The translations under genes and the position numbers were made by a program. A DNA stretch of 64,000 bases, taken from the NCBI GenBank assembly GCA_018432235.1, contig JAHDLO010000007.1, forward strand, positions 62,001-126,000. Direction: 5' to 3'. How positions within the stretch are numbered: the stretch's first letter is position 1; each line of letters begins with the position of its first letter. The DNA is from Clostridiaceae bacterium (lineage in GTDB: Bacteria; Bacillota; Clostridia; Peptostreptococcales; Natronincolaceae). The notes below the pieces were generated by a model. It saw only the letters and a program-made list of their open reading frames with translations, made no database searches and was not told the origin of the DNA. This document shows positions 34,453 to 43,761 of this stretch, one piece after another.

Positions 34453-35841
34453 TTAATCGGACATTATTGAGGGCAATACAATTTCAGCACTAAATCCTTT
34501 TTCAATATCACTATATAAAATCAAATGTCCTTGATGTGCCTTGACAATTCTTGCAACCATCGGCAATCCCAGGCCGTGGCCATTCTGGCGAGGATGTTTT
34601 CTTTTAGCTGAATAAGGCAGCTCCAGTAAATCGGGAAGCTGATTTTGATAAATTCCCATACCATTATCAGCTACGACGAAACTGCAGGTCTTATACTCTT
34701 CATCTAGAGATATTTGCAATCGTATCTGGCAACCATCAGGATTATGAACAATACTGTTTTGTATTAGATTGGTAATGGCACGTGTTAGCAGCTGCTCATC
34801 TCCATTGACTTTAACACCTTCATCTAGAATCTCAACCTCCAGCGTGAAATGTTCATCTAATCCGTTATTTAGGAACTCAGAGGCGATTTGTCTTGCCAAT
34901 GCTGATAGGCGTATTGGATTTTTATTAAGAGGCTGCATTTCATATTCTAGCATTGAAACAAGGTTTAAGTCACTCACAAGAGAGCGCAGTTTTTCCGCCT
35001 GTCGCCGTATGATTCTCGCTTGATGTCTTTGTTCTATTGGAATTTCAATATTTTCCTCTAGGTCACTTGCATATCCAAGAACCATTGAAAGAGGAGTTCG
35101 AATATCGTGTGAAATACCTGCAATCCAGTTGGAGCGAGCTTCATCCCTGTTTTTTAAGCTGTTATTTCTTTGCTGTAATAAATCAGACGCACGGTTTACG
35201 CTCTGTGCAAGATTAGCTAAGACGCCTTTAGGCTCTACATATACCTCCCTATCCTCAGCAAGGCCTTGAATGCCCTGAACTAGCGGACGGATAGAGCGAA
35301 TCAGCTTTGAGCCTATGAAAAGGGATAAAAGTAATGCCAGTGCAATATTTCCAATGACTAGAGAAGCGACCCTTAGAGGTAAAGAAGAAACCCAAGTGAT
35401 TGGAAGTATATGCTGATATTTTGCCAAGCTTTTTTTTGGATACCCGACAACCATCAGTCCTTCATCATGTTCCCATACAAAAACAGGATAATCCATCAAG
35501 TAGCTTCGAGTAAATTTGGCCACATCTGCTCTAGAATATATTTCAGGAAGCTCGTCGGGGAGCATATAATTCCATGCTATATGTCCTGTATCTTCTATCA
35601 GCATTGCCCATGCATTATTCTGGTTTAACAATTCTGCTGAGGAGGAATCCAGGGAATAAGTATTGGCGGATGGATGTAAGCCCTTTGCCACTTTTTGAAC
35701 AACGATACCGGGAGAGTGTCCCTCATTTATACCCTTGAATACCCAGACACCTAACAGTATAAAGTTGAAAACTAGCATAAGGATAGAAATTGCTATGGTG
35801 GCACTAATAAAGCGCCTTATGATTCGTACTGTACCTGCCAT
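34453..35841 (-). CDS. Sensor histidine kinase of the peptide-resistance cluster
   Basis: A 462-residue kinase: membrane helix near 10-35, an extracellular loop to about 160, a second helix near 165-185, then HAMP-like linker, phosphoacceptor box WIAGISHDIRTPLSMVLGYA and an HATPase domain (NLIQNSIVHNPDG, ADNGMGIY, GHGLGLPMVARIVKAHQGHL). AAGGAGG picks the ATG at 35841, one base after the stop of the response-regulator gene; a TTG at 35859 lies upstream of that site. The pair is divergent from a LanFEG/CprABC-like transporter. Confidence 0.87.
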   Translation of the reverse strand: MAGTVRIIRRFISATIAISILMLVFNFILLGVWVFKGINEGHSPGIVVQKVAKGLHPSANTYSLDSSSAELLNQNNAWAMLIEDTGHIAWNYMLPDELPEIYSRADVAKFTRSYLMDYPVFVWEHDEGLMVVGYPKKSLAKYQHILPITWVSSLPLRVASLVIGNIALALLLSLFIGSKLIRSIRPLVQGIQGLAEDREVYVEPKGVLANLAQSVNRASDLLQQRNNSLKNRDEARSNWIAGISHDIRTPLSMVLGYASDLEENIEIPIEQRHQARIIRRQAEKLRSLVSDLNLVSMLEYEMQPLNKNPIRLSALARQIASEFLNNGLDEHFTLEVEILDEGVKVNGDEQLLTRAITNLIQNSIVHNPDGCQIRLQISLDEEYKTCSFVVADNGMGIYQNQLPDLLELPYSAKRKHPRQNGHGLGLPMVARIVKAHQGHLILYSDIEKGFSAEIVLPSIMSD

Positions 35842-35842
35842 C

Positions 35843-36553
35843 CTACACCTCCTTGACAACTAACTTGTATCCAAGCCCTCTGATGGTCAACAAATATTCT
35901 GGACTAGATGGATTAATTTCAATTTTTTCACGGATACGGCGGATATGTACCATAAGCGTGTTTTCATATCCATAATAATCATCTCCCCATGCAGCCTGAC
36001 AAAGTGCATCGCTGGTTACGATGCGGTTTCTGCTTTCATAAAGCTTAAAAAGCAATGCATATTCTTTTGCTGTCAAAGGATATTCAGTGCCATCATTCTC
36101 AACAATACCGCCTTCAAGATCAATCGTGCGGCCTCCTAATTGAAATACGGGACGTTGTTCTTGCATTGGTGGTGAATAAACTCGCCTGAGGATTGCCGTT
36201 AGACGGAGAATCAGTTCCCGCGGCAAAAACGGCTTTACAATATAGTCATCTGCACCAAGCCCAAGCCCTAATAAACGATCCTCATCCTCGCCCCTTGCCG
36301 ATAAAAAAAGGACGGGCATATTTGATATCTGACGCAAGCTGGATAGAAGGGAGAAGCCGTCCCCATCTGGTAGCATGACATCTAAAATAGCAATGTCAGG
36401 TTTTACAGATCGACAAACCTCTAATGCCTCCACACAATTAGAGGCATGATAAATACGCGCAAATCCTTCCTTACGCAAGAAACCATCTATCATATTTCTT
36501 ATTTCGTCCTCATCATCTACTATGAGTAGCTTTTTGTTTTTTATTTCATCCAT
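35843..36553 (-). CDS. OmpR-family response regulator of the peptide-resistance cluster
   Basis: A 236-residue regulator: receiver domain with phosphoacceptor in DIAILDVMLPDGDGFSLL, LFLSARGEDEDRLLGLGLGA and the lysine in YIVKPFLPRELIL, then a winged helix ending YLLTIRGLGYKLVVKEV. The ATG at 36553 starts the usual receiver; a GTG four codons upstream is also possible. It probably binds the 11-bp direct repeats before the ABC genes. Confidence 0.87.
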   Translation of the reverse strand: MDEIKNKKLLIVDDEDEIRNMIDGFLRKEGFARIYHASNCVEALEVCRSVKPDIAILDVMLPDGDGFSLLSSLRQISNMPVLFLSARGEDEDRLLGLGLGADDYIVKPFLPRELILRLTAILRRVYSPPMQEQRPVFQLGGRTIDLEGGIVENDGTEYPLTAKEYALLFKLYESRNRIVTSDALCQAAWGDDYYGYENTLMVHIRRIREKIEINPSSPEYLLTIRGLGYKLVVKEV

Positions 36554-36624
36554 AAAATCACCCACAACAATTATATATTACTTATAATTTTATTTCACCA
36601 ATATATTATTCCTATTTTTTCGAT

Positions 36625-36678
36625 TTAAGGTTGGCTTAAGGTTATTGTCAGCTTGAAGAAAGGTTGCCTTGCTATACT
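36625..36678 (+). promoter_or_regulatory. Direct-repeat activator site and promoter for the ABC genes
   Basis: TTAAGGTT at 36625-36632 and again at 36636-36643, start to start exactly 11 bp, the usual layout for OmpR-family regulators. A TATACT -10 box lies at 36673-36678 with no good -35, as expected for an activated promoter. Confidence 0.7.
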
Positions 36679-36718
36679 CTTGCTTAAGAACACTGCTAAA
36701 CAGATTGGAGGAAATAAT

Positions 36719-37630
36719 ATGAATCAAATTGTATCTACACACGGTCTTTCCAAACGATATGGGGATACCTATCGTGTGAAGGATGTAAATTTATCAGTAA
36801 ATGAAGGGGATATTTATGGCTTTCTTGGTCCCAACGGTGCGGGAAAATCTACTACGTTAAAAATGATTTTAGGGTTAACCCGACCGACCGATGGCAAAGT
36901 AACGGTCTTTGGAAAGAATTTTGGAGCAAACCGCCGTCTTATTTTAAGTCAAATCGGCTCTCTCATCGAATCCCCATCATATTATGGGCATCTTACAGGG
37001 TTTGAAAATATGCGGGTTATTCAAAAATTGCGTGATGTACCAGATAAGAATGTAACGGAAGCCTTTAAAATTGTACGTTTGGAGAATCAAAAAGATAAAA
37101 GAGTGGGACAGTATTCTCTGGGGATGAAGCAGCGCTTAGGAATTGCAATGGCGATCTTATCCTTTCCAAAGCTTTTAATTTTGGATGAACCTACAAATGG
37201 TCTTGATCCTGCCGGTATTGGTGAAATTAGGGAACTTATTAAATCTTTACCCCAACGTTATGAAATGACGGTACTGATTTCCAGTCATTTGCTTTCTGAA
37301 ATTGAGCAGATGGCAACCTCGGTTGGTATTATTAACGATGGCATGATGATGTTTCAGGGCAGTATGACGGCACTGAAAAACAAAAACCGTCCTACGATTA
37401 TGGTAAAGACACAGAATAATAAGCTAGCACAAAAGCTGCTATTAGCTAAAGGGTTCTCCCCCCAGCAGAATGAAGATGCTCTATTATTTGAAAACCTGAC
37501 AGACCACCAGACAGCAGCCGTAAATAGAAGCTTAGTTGAAGCTAATATTGATGTGATGCGTATTGAAGAACATAAGAAGAACCTGGAACGCATTTTTCTG
37601 GATATTACAGGAAAGGAGCGTAGCTTGTAA
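36719..37630 (+). CDS. CprA/LanF-like ABC transporter ATPase
   Basis: A 303-residue ATPase with GPNGAGKST near residue 41, signature YSLGMKQRLGIAMAIL and Walker B LLILDEPTNGLDPAGI. Together with two permeases and a divergent two-component system it matches the layout of Clostridioides difficile CprABC-CprRK and lantibiotic-immunity LanFEG transporters, which remove cationic antimicrobial peptides from the membrane. GGAGG before ATG 36719; a TTG 22 codons earlier has no ribosome site. The stop shares a base with the next start (TAATG). Confidence 0.87.
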   Translation: MNQIVSTHGLSKRYGDTYRVKDVNLSVNEGDIYGFLGPNGAGKSTTLKMILGLTRPTDGKVTVFGKNFGANRRLILSQIGSLIESPSYYGHLTGFENMRVIQKLRDVPDKNVTEAFKIVRLENQKDKRVGQYSLGMKQRLGIAMAILSFPKLLILDEPTNGLDPAGIGEIRELIKSLPQRYEMTVLISSHLLSEIEQMATSVGIINDGMMMFQGSMTALKNKNRPTIMVKTQNNKLAQKLLLAKGFSPQQNEDALLFENLTDHQTAAVNRSLVEANIDVMRIEEHKKNLERIFLDITGKERSL

Positions 37631-38385
37631 TGAAAGCAGTTAGGCTTGAGTTGTATAAATTGCGTCATAAGCATTTATTTTTTATGGTAATTTTAATTTT
37701 ACTCGTGGAAATCGGATGGGCATTCATGGCAACCAGTATGTCAATTTCCCGTAATCCAGATAATGCCGGATGGGAATCCCTTATTGCAATGCTATCTGCT
37801 ATGAATGGCCTGTTCTTACCTATTCTTACTGCTATATGCGTATCCCGCATCTGTGACATGGAGCATAAAGGAAACACATGGAAGCTATTGTTAACCGTAT
37901 CTGTAAGGCGGAGTTCGCTTTATGCGGCAAAATATGCTGTTGCATCTATCGTCATGCTGGTGGCCTGTTTACTGCAAGTGATTGCCATAACAACGTTTGG
38001 AATTATGAATGGTTTTGAGCAGCCTGTGACATTATTTCTACTGGCCCGATTTATTATTGGGACTGCTTTAACCACTATGATCATTATAGCATTACAGCAA
38101 TGGGTATCGATGGCAGTAAAAAACCAGGCTTTTGCACTATCTATCGGTATGATCGGGGGCTTCATTGGCATGGCAGCTGATTTGCTCCCGACAGGAGTGC
38201 GAAGAATCCTTGTGTGGTCTTACTACACGGGCTTAAGTCCTATTACCCAAAGCTATACCAGTGAAAAAATGCAGTTTATTGTACGAGATATGAGTTCATT
38301 ACTGCCTATGATGATGGTGCTGATTGGAGCTGGAATTGGTATATATCTGGTTGGAAGCATCCATGTGTCAAGGCAAGAGGTATAA
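37630..38385 (+). CDS. CprB/LanE-like ABC permease
   Basis: A 251-residue membrane protein with six helices starting MKAVRLELYKLRHKHLFFMV. The loop RICDMEHKGNTWKLLLTVSV is typical of lantibiotic-immunity permeases (LanE/MutE type). It overlaps the ATPase gene by one base. Forms the membrane part with the next permease. Confidence 0.85.
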   Translation: MKAVRLELYKLRHKHLFFMVILILLVEIGWAFMATSMSISRNPDNAGWESLIAMLSAMNGLFLPILTAICVSRICDMEHKGNTWKLLLTVSVRRSSLYAAKYAVASIVMLVACLLQVIAITTFGIMNGFEQPVTLFLLARFIIGTALTTMIIIALQQWVSMAVKNQAFALSIGMIGGFIGMAADLLPTGVRRILVWSYYTGLSPITQSYTSEKMQFIVRDMSSLLPMMMVLIGAGIGIYLVGSIHVSRQEV

Positions 38386-38397
38386 GGAGGGTTGATT

Positions 38398-39129
38398 ATG
38401 TTAAAACGATGTATTTCTGCTGAATGGATGAAATTGCGCGATTCTCATATATGGATGATACTGATGATACTCCCAATCATAAGTGTATTGATCGGTAGTG
38501 TCAACTTTTATATGAACCAGGGTGTATTAAAAAAAGAGTGGTATAGTCTATGGTCGCAAGTCGGTTTGTTTTACGGGGAATTTTTCTTTCCCATTCTTAT
38601 TGCTATTTGCTGTGCATATATGTGGAGACTGGAGCATCATAATAAAAACTGGAATATGATCATGACCGCACCCGTACCAACCACCAGTATTTTTCTATCT
38701 AAATTAATAGTAGTCGGCATACTAATGATTGCTGTTCAGATATTCTTTTTTATACTGTTTTTTTTAGGCGGGAAACTGGCAGGTATAACCGCTGATCTAC
38801 CTAGAGAACTAGCTGGATGGCTACTTCGAGGTTGGATAGCGGCACTTTCAATTAGCTCTCTGCAATTAGCACTGTCCATGCATATCCGCAGTTTCGCTAC
38901 TCCAATTGGCATTGGATTATGTGCTACTTTCATTGGTCTTGGCATGTATGTTGCACATTTGGGGCTGTTTTTTCCACATTCATTATTGACCATTGGGATG
39001 GGGGTGCTAAGTCAAACAAGCCTTTCATTCAGCGAGAGTCTTTTGTTTATTATAATGAATTTGTTATACATTGCTGTTATTTGTACAGGTGCCATATATC
39101 GGATGAGTAGGTCTGATGTCGTAGCTTAA
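38398..39129 (+). CDS. CprC/LanG-like ABC permease
   Basis: A 243-residue six-helix permease starting MLKRCISAEWMKLRDSHIWM, with CAYMWRLEHHNKNWNMIMTA, the counterpart of the loop in the previous permease. AAGGAGG at 38384-38390 selects the ATG at 38398 over a TTG two codons earlier. Last gene of this transporter. Confidence 0.85.
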   Translation: MLKRCISAEWMKLRDSHIWMILMILPIISVLIGSVNFYMNQGVLKKEWYSLWSQVGLFYGEFFFPILIAICCAYMWRLEHHNKNWNMIMTAPVPTTSIFLSKLIVVGILMIAVQIFFFILFFLGGKLAGITADLPRELAGWLLRGWIAALSISSLQLALSMHIRSFATPIGIGLCATFIGLGMYVAHLGLFFPHSLLTIGMGVLSQTSLSFSESLLFIIMNLLYIAVICTGAIYRMSRSDVVA

Positions 39130-39170
39130 ACAAAGAAAGGAATGTTTCATGAAAAGTACAGAAAAACAAG

Positions 39171-39274
39171 ACGATATGTAGGAGCAAAGGGTTTAGCAGC
39201 AGAAGCTCTTTTAGGGAAAATTTACCATAATAAACATATGACCTAAATGCATTTAGAGCCATATGTTTATTATG
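39171..39274. repeat. MATE-gene micro-fragment and 15-bp inverted repeat
   Basis: 39171-39201 is 31 bp that differ at two positions from 33117-33147, inside the MATE gene (RYVGAEGLAA region). Next to it a perfect 15-bp inverted repeat CATAATAAACATATG/CATATGTTTATTATG (39226-39240 and 39260-39274) has a 19-nt loop and no T-run after it. The rest of 39130-39417 is without a gene. Confidence 0.6.
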
Positions 39275-39417
39275 CCGTTAGGCAGCTATTTCTTCAACAG
39301 CTATTGAAAACTAGACCATGATATAAGCCTGTTTCCCACGCCCACAGAATATATGTTTTTTTCAATTCAACGATTCGTATACTCGTGCTGAAAGAAAGGT
39401 GAAGGTAGGCATTTGAA

Positions 39418-42006
39418 TCAAGTCATGTCGTCCCGAAGTGCGTCAATGATATTTTCTTTCTTTATCTCGCTAATGGCATACAGCATTGTAACGAATACGA
39501 CAAAGAGTACGCTGAATACGCTGATTCCAATGCTGCGCCATGGGAACACAAAATCGATATTGTCTGCCCCGCCAACGAACATCCCTTTGTAAATCAACCA
39601 GGAAGAAATAACTGCTATGGGAAGGCCATAGAGCAAAGCCCGCATCCCATAAAAAGCACACTCGAAATTCATCATCCTTTGGAAGTCACGTTCTGACATC
39701 CCCACAGAGCGAAGCATGGCAAGCTCTCGCCGGCGCAGCTTGATATTGGTGGAAATCGTGTTGAAAACATTGGCAATGGCAATCAGAGAAATCATAATGA
39801 TAAAAGTATAAGCGAACACATTGACAATGAATATTATATTGCGGCTCTCATCCAGCATTTCATACACATTGTACAGTTGGTGTTCGGCTGTAATCCCTGC
39901 AGCCTGAATCATCCTTTCCATTTCAGTCGCAGACTGTGTGGGATTATTTGAGAGAAAGGTTAAGCCCTTTACAGCCACATGGGGATCGGAGGCATCAAAC
40001 TTCTCTTTGATAGAATAGGGAGCCATCACTCTAAAAAAGATCGGATTATTTGACCCTGAGTATCCTTGGATCGGGAGTGTATCAGGCGGTACCGTCTCGA
40101 CAAACGTGATGCTTACGTTTTGCCCCTGTTCCAGGTTCAACTTACCATTTTTCTCGGGAGCGACGGTGAAATTCATAGAAGTACTGTTGAATAAATTAGT
40201 AATTTCGTCAACCTCCTGAAGCCGATTGGCCTTCATGTGATTTGTCATTTTGGCAACGGCAATCAGTTTGGCATTTGGTCCCATATATTCCTCTGAGGGT
40301 AAGCCTAAGTCTTTTATCATATTTAAATAGGTACCGTCATCAATAAACTGGATGTCTATTGGCAGATTAACCCCTTCATCCGGTATATTTAAACCTGCGT
40401 ATTCCCAGTAAACATCTGAAAGATCACTTGCTTCGGCAATGCATGAATACTTTACAAGCGCCTGATAGGAGCTTTCATAAACCTCGTCGGCGGTTTTTAG
40501 CTTTTCATAAAGAGACAGCATTTCGCTATCCTTCATGTCCTGAGTGGCAAAACCGATGTCATAGGTAGTGAAGGCGACTGCCCGCTCTGAGGCCTGTTTC
40601 ATATCCGTTACAAAGGCACTGGTGGATATAAATAGCACTATGCTTAAAATAAGTGATAATACAATGCTGTTGTAACGTTTCTTGTTTCTTTTAAAATTCT
40701 TTAGCGCAAGGGTCCCCTCCAAACCATAAATACGCTGAGCAAGCTTTGTCGTTTTCACAGCTTTGGATTCAACTTTGACCTCGTTCGTCTGGCGAATATT
40801 CTCCATAACAGGAGTACTTGCGGCCTTTCTGGCCGGGATATAGGCCGAAATCAGAATCGTCACCATGCTGACGGCCGCCGCAAAGACAATTGCGGGGATG
40901 GACATCGTCAAGGTTAAAGGGACGTCAGTATAGAGAATGTTGCCAAAATTACTGGCGACAACGGAAATCACAAGCTGGATGCTGACGATGCCAACGATAA
41001 CGCCAATAGGTATACCGATTACACCGATACACAACCCTTCAAACAGCACCGAATTTCGTAGCTGCTTTGCTGTGGCTCCCACAGACGAAAGAATCCCAAA
41101 CTGCCGTGTCCGTTCATTCAGCGATATGGTGAATGCGTTATAAATCAAAAAAATTGAGCCTATCATGATGATGGCCACCACAATGCCGCCAAGGGAGTAC
41201 AGAAACACATTGATTATGTTGTCGTCCGAAAGTCCCATGAAGCGCAGCACATTATCGTTAAAGACATAGGTTTCATTCCCGGCTGTGCTGCTTGCAAACG
41301 CCTTGACTCCTCGAGGGTTTTTGAGCGTAACAAATATGCTGAAGCTGTCCCCCTTGTTTTGCGTATCTGCTTTTGTTATCAAAGTATATCCCGGTGCGGA
41401 ATACTCCTCAAAACTGGGTCTTTGGCAGATACCCACAACTGTGTAGGTGCTCTGTCCTTTTGGCACAAGGGTTTCTTTACCGGAAATGTAAGGGTCGTGT
41501 TGACCGAGATTCCTGTTGCCATGCATTCGGCTTCCAACAGTAAGTGAGAGGGTATCACCAACAGCGAATTTAACACCGCCATTTGCTGCGACGCTATGGG
41601 AAATAAGAATCTCACTGCTGTTTTCCGGTAGCCTGCCGGAGATCAGGTTGATGGGCAGCGTATCAAAGGCTTCCTTGCTAAATCCCGCTATAAAAAGATA
41701 TGGCTTGTTGGGATTTTTCCCCCCTTCAATTGCTGCATAGCCTATATTTTCGATTGTCGCGGTGTTTGCAATTCCATCGTCGAGAGTTCTTTCCTGTACG
41801 AAAGAGGAATCAACATCCAAAAACTCGACGTGCCAACCACCGTATTTCTGAGTCGCGCCCTCTGCCATATAATTCAGCAGGGAAATTCCGAAGGTGGCGA
41901 CTGCCGTAATCATGGCGGCCGACAGAACAACTCCAATCACCGTGACAATTGTTCGTGTGCGGCTTTTTTTCATGCTTTGCAGGGTGATTTTGTTAAATAC
42001 ATTCAT
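39418..42006 (-). CDS. FtsX-family ABC permease, peptide-resistance type
   Basis: An 862-residue membrane protein. It has an N-terminal helix (TIVTVIGVVLSAAMITAVAT), a large extracytoplasmic part, a first FtsX core (about 265-400), a second helix and extracytoplasmic domain, and a second FtsX core (about 735-850, with RRRELAMLRSVGMSERDFQR). It pairs with the ATPase that overlaps its start by four bases. It probably moves or senses peptides or lipids at the cell surface. The cluster is richer in GC than its surroundings. Confidence 0.85.
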   Translation of the reverse strand: MNVFNKITLQSMKKSRTRTIVTVIGVVLSAAMITAVATFGISLLNYMAEGATQKYGGWHVEFLDVDSSFVQERTLDDGIANTATIENIGYAAIEGGKNPNKPYLFIAGFSKEAFDTLPINLISGRLPENSSEILISHSVAANGGVKFAVGDTLSLTVGSRMHGNRNLGQHDPYISGKETLVPKGQSTYTVVGICQRPSFEEYSAPGYTLITKADTQNKGDSFSIFVTLKNPRGVKAFASSTAGNETYVFNDNVLRFMGLSDDNIINVFLYSLGGIVVAIIMIGSIFLIYNAFTISLNERTRQFGILSSVGATAKQLRNSVLFEGLCIGVIGIPIGVIVGIVSIQLVISVVASNFGNILYTDVPLTLTMSIPAIVFAAAVSMVTILISAYIPARKAASTPVMENIRQTNEVKVESKAVKTTKLAQRIYGLEGTLALKNFKRNKKRYNSIVLSLILSIVLFISTSAFVTDMKQASERAVAFTTYDIGFATQDMKDSEMLSLYEKLKTADEVYESSYQALVKYSCIAEASDLSDVYWEYAGLNIPDEGVNLPIDIQFIDDGTYLNMIKDLGLPSEEYMGPNAKLIAVAKMTNHMKANRLQEVDEITNLFNSTSMNFTVAPEKNGKLNLEQGQNVSITFVETVPPDTLPIQGYSGSNNPIFFRVMAPYSIKEKFDASDPHVAVKGLTFLSNNPTQSATEMERMIQAAGITAEHQLYNVYEMLDESRNIIFIVNVFAYTFIIMISLIAIANVFNTISTNIKLRRRELAMLRSVGMSERDFQRMMNFECAFYGMRALLYGLPIAVISSWLIYKGMFVGGADNIDFVFPWRSIGISVFSVLFVVFVTMLYAISEIKKENIIDALRDDMT

Positions 42007-42689
42007 GGCCGCACCATCCTCTCATCCCGCGTTACTTTGCCGTCTGATATGCCTATAATGCGGTCTGCTTGTAAGGCGATATTTTCGTCATGGGTGACGA
42101 GGAGTAGGGTTTGACCATATTTTTTATTGCTTTCTTTCAATAGCTTGATGATTTCATGTCCATTTCGGCTGTCCAAGCTGCCGGTGGGTTCGTCGGCAAG
42201 CATGACCGCCGGGGCGTTCATCAAAGCGCGTCCTATGGAAACACGCTGTTGCTGACCACCCGAAAGCTGATTGGGTAAATGGGTTTTGCGCTCTTGCAGC
42301 CCAAGCATTTCCAGAAGATCATCAAGCCTTTCCTTGTTGACCTGCCGCTTGTCCATAAGGATAGGCAAGGTGATGTTTTCCACTACATTCAGGGTGGGAA
42401 TGAGGTTATGAAACTGGTAAATCAATCCCACCTGCCTCCGACGGAAAATGGCCAGCTTTTCATTGCTTTGGGCATATACATCCTGTCCGTTCAAATACAC
42501 CTTACCGCTTGTGGGCACGTCCACACCGCCAATGATGTGAAGCAATGTGGATTTGCCGGAGCCGGAGGAGCCGATAATTGCGGTAAAGCCCCCTTTCTCG
42601 ATTGTAAGAGAAACATGGTCCAGTGCGGTAACCTGGTTTTCGCCTTTGCCGTAGGCCTTGCATAGATTTTCGATTTTTAAAAACTCCAT
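42003..42689 (-). CDS. ABC ATPase of the FtsX-type transporter (LolD/MacB-like)
   Basis: A 228-residue ATPase with GSSGSGKST near 36-44, LSGGQQQRVSIGRALM and VMLADEPTGSLDS, the pattern of MacB/LolD/BceA-type ATPases. It overlaps the permease by four bases. In 42690-42771 upstream, on the minus strand, GTCAC and GTCAG occur 11 bp apart before a TATTAT, a possible site for the cognate response regulator. Confidence 0.88.
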   Translation of the reverse strand: MEFLKIENLCKAYGKGENQVTALDHVSLTIEKGGFTAIIGSSGSGKSTLLHIIGGVDVPTSGKVYLNGQDVYAQSNEKLAIFRRRQVGLIYQFHNLIPTLNVVENITLPILMDKRQVNKERLDDLLEMLGLQERKTHLPNQLSGGQQQRVSIGRALMNAPAVMLADEPTGSLDSRNGHEIIKLLKESNKKYGQTLLLVTHDENIALQADRIIGISDGKVTRDERMVRP

Positions 42690-42771
42690 TATGTGAGTCT
42701 CCTTTCTAATGTCTTACTCATATAATAGAACCTTCAACTGACATCTCTGTGACTTTCAGGTGAGAGATTCG

Positions 42772-43761
42772 TCACTTTGGGAAACGAATGGAGAATATAG
42801 CACCGTCCAGGGGGTGATTTTTTGCTGTAATTGTTCCGCCCAGGTGAGTTATAATCATCTTGCAGAGAGCCAATCCAATCCCGTAGCCTGTAGCGTTTTG
42901 ATTTTTCCCACGATAAAACCGGTCAAACAGATAGGGTAAATCTTCCTTCTCAAAGCCGGTGCCACTGTCGTGGATAGCAATCTCTGTAAACAGTGGGGTG
43001 TCGGTACAGACAATCTCAATCTTGCCTCTCTCACCTACGCTTTCTATGCAATTTTTGAGGATGTTTTGAATTGCTTCCGAAAGCCAGCCGGAGTCGCCCT
43101 GAAGGATTATCCCCTTCGGCACGTCTATTTGCGGTTTAATATCGTGCAGCTCCATTGAGATTAGGAATGGGCGAAGTGAGGCACATATCAAGCTGTTGAC
43201 ATCTATCTCCTCCCTTTGGAATACTACGATGCCTGCGTCCAGTCGCGACAATTTCAACAAGGAGGTTAACAGCCAATCCATCTGTGCAAACAATTCCTTT
43301 GTTTCCCATATCAATGCCTTCCGTTCATTTTCATCAGGGTTATTCTCCAGCAAGGATAGAATGAGGTTAACAGATGTGAGAGGAGTGCGGAGTTGATGGG
43401 CTATGTCGGCCAGCGAATCGGCAAGATGTTTTTTTTCTTTTTTCAGTGCATCGTTTTGCTCACGAATACGCAACGTCATTTTAGTTATCTCGCTGTGCAG
43501 AATGGAAAGCTCGCCCTCATCCAATTCACCAATATACAGATGATCAGCATTATGAAGCACAAGGTCGATTTGATTTGAAATCCATGCAATGCTTTTGTAC
43601 CGTGATTTAGTAAACACAAAAAACGCTGTGCCAAAGACAGCGGTAGAAGCAATGGCAAGGATACCTGCCGCTATATTTATTGCGAATCCCAGCATTACAG
43701 TGGCAGCAGCCAAAAACGAGAATAAAATAGCAAACTGCCGAAACTCTCTATTTTGAAGCAT
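42772..43761 (-). CDS. Histidine kinase with short membrane sensor
   Basis: A 329-residue kinase with two close membrane helices (about 8-27 and 29-50) and almost no extracellular loop, then a phosphoacceptor box DSLADIAHQLRTPLTSVNLI with H122 and an HATPase domain (NILKNCIESV, GTGFEKEDLPYLF, GYGIGLALCKMI). Intramembrane-sensing kinases of this size often read flux through a neighbouring peptide-resistance ABC transporter, here the FtsX-type pair. Overlaps the regulator gene by 14 bases. Confidence 0.87.
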   Translation of the reverse strand: MLQNREFRQFAILFSFLAAATVMLGFAINIAAGILAIASTAVFGTAFFVFTKSRYKSIAWISNQIDLVLHNADHLYIGELDEGELSILHSEITKMTLRIREQNDALKKEKKHLADSLADIAHQLRTPLTSVNLILSLLENNPDENERKALIWETKELFAQMDWLLTSLLKLSRLDAGIVVFQREEIDVNSLICASLRPFLISMELHDIKPQIDVPKGIILQGDSGWLSEAIQNILKNCIESVGERGKIEIVCTDTPLFTEIAIHDSGTGFEKEDLPYLFDRFYRGKNQNATGYGIGLALCKMIITHLGGTITAKNHPLDGAIFSIRFPK

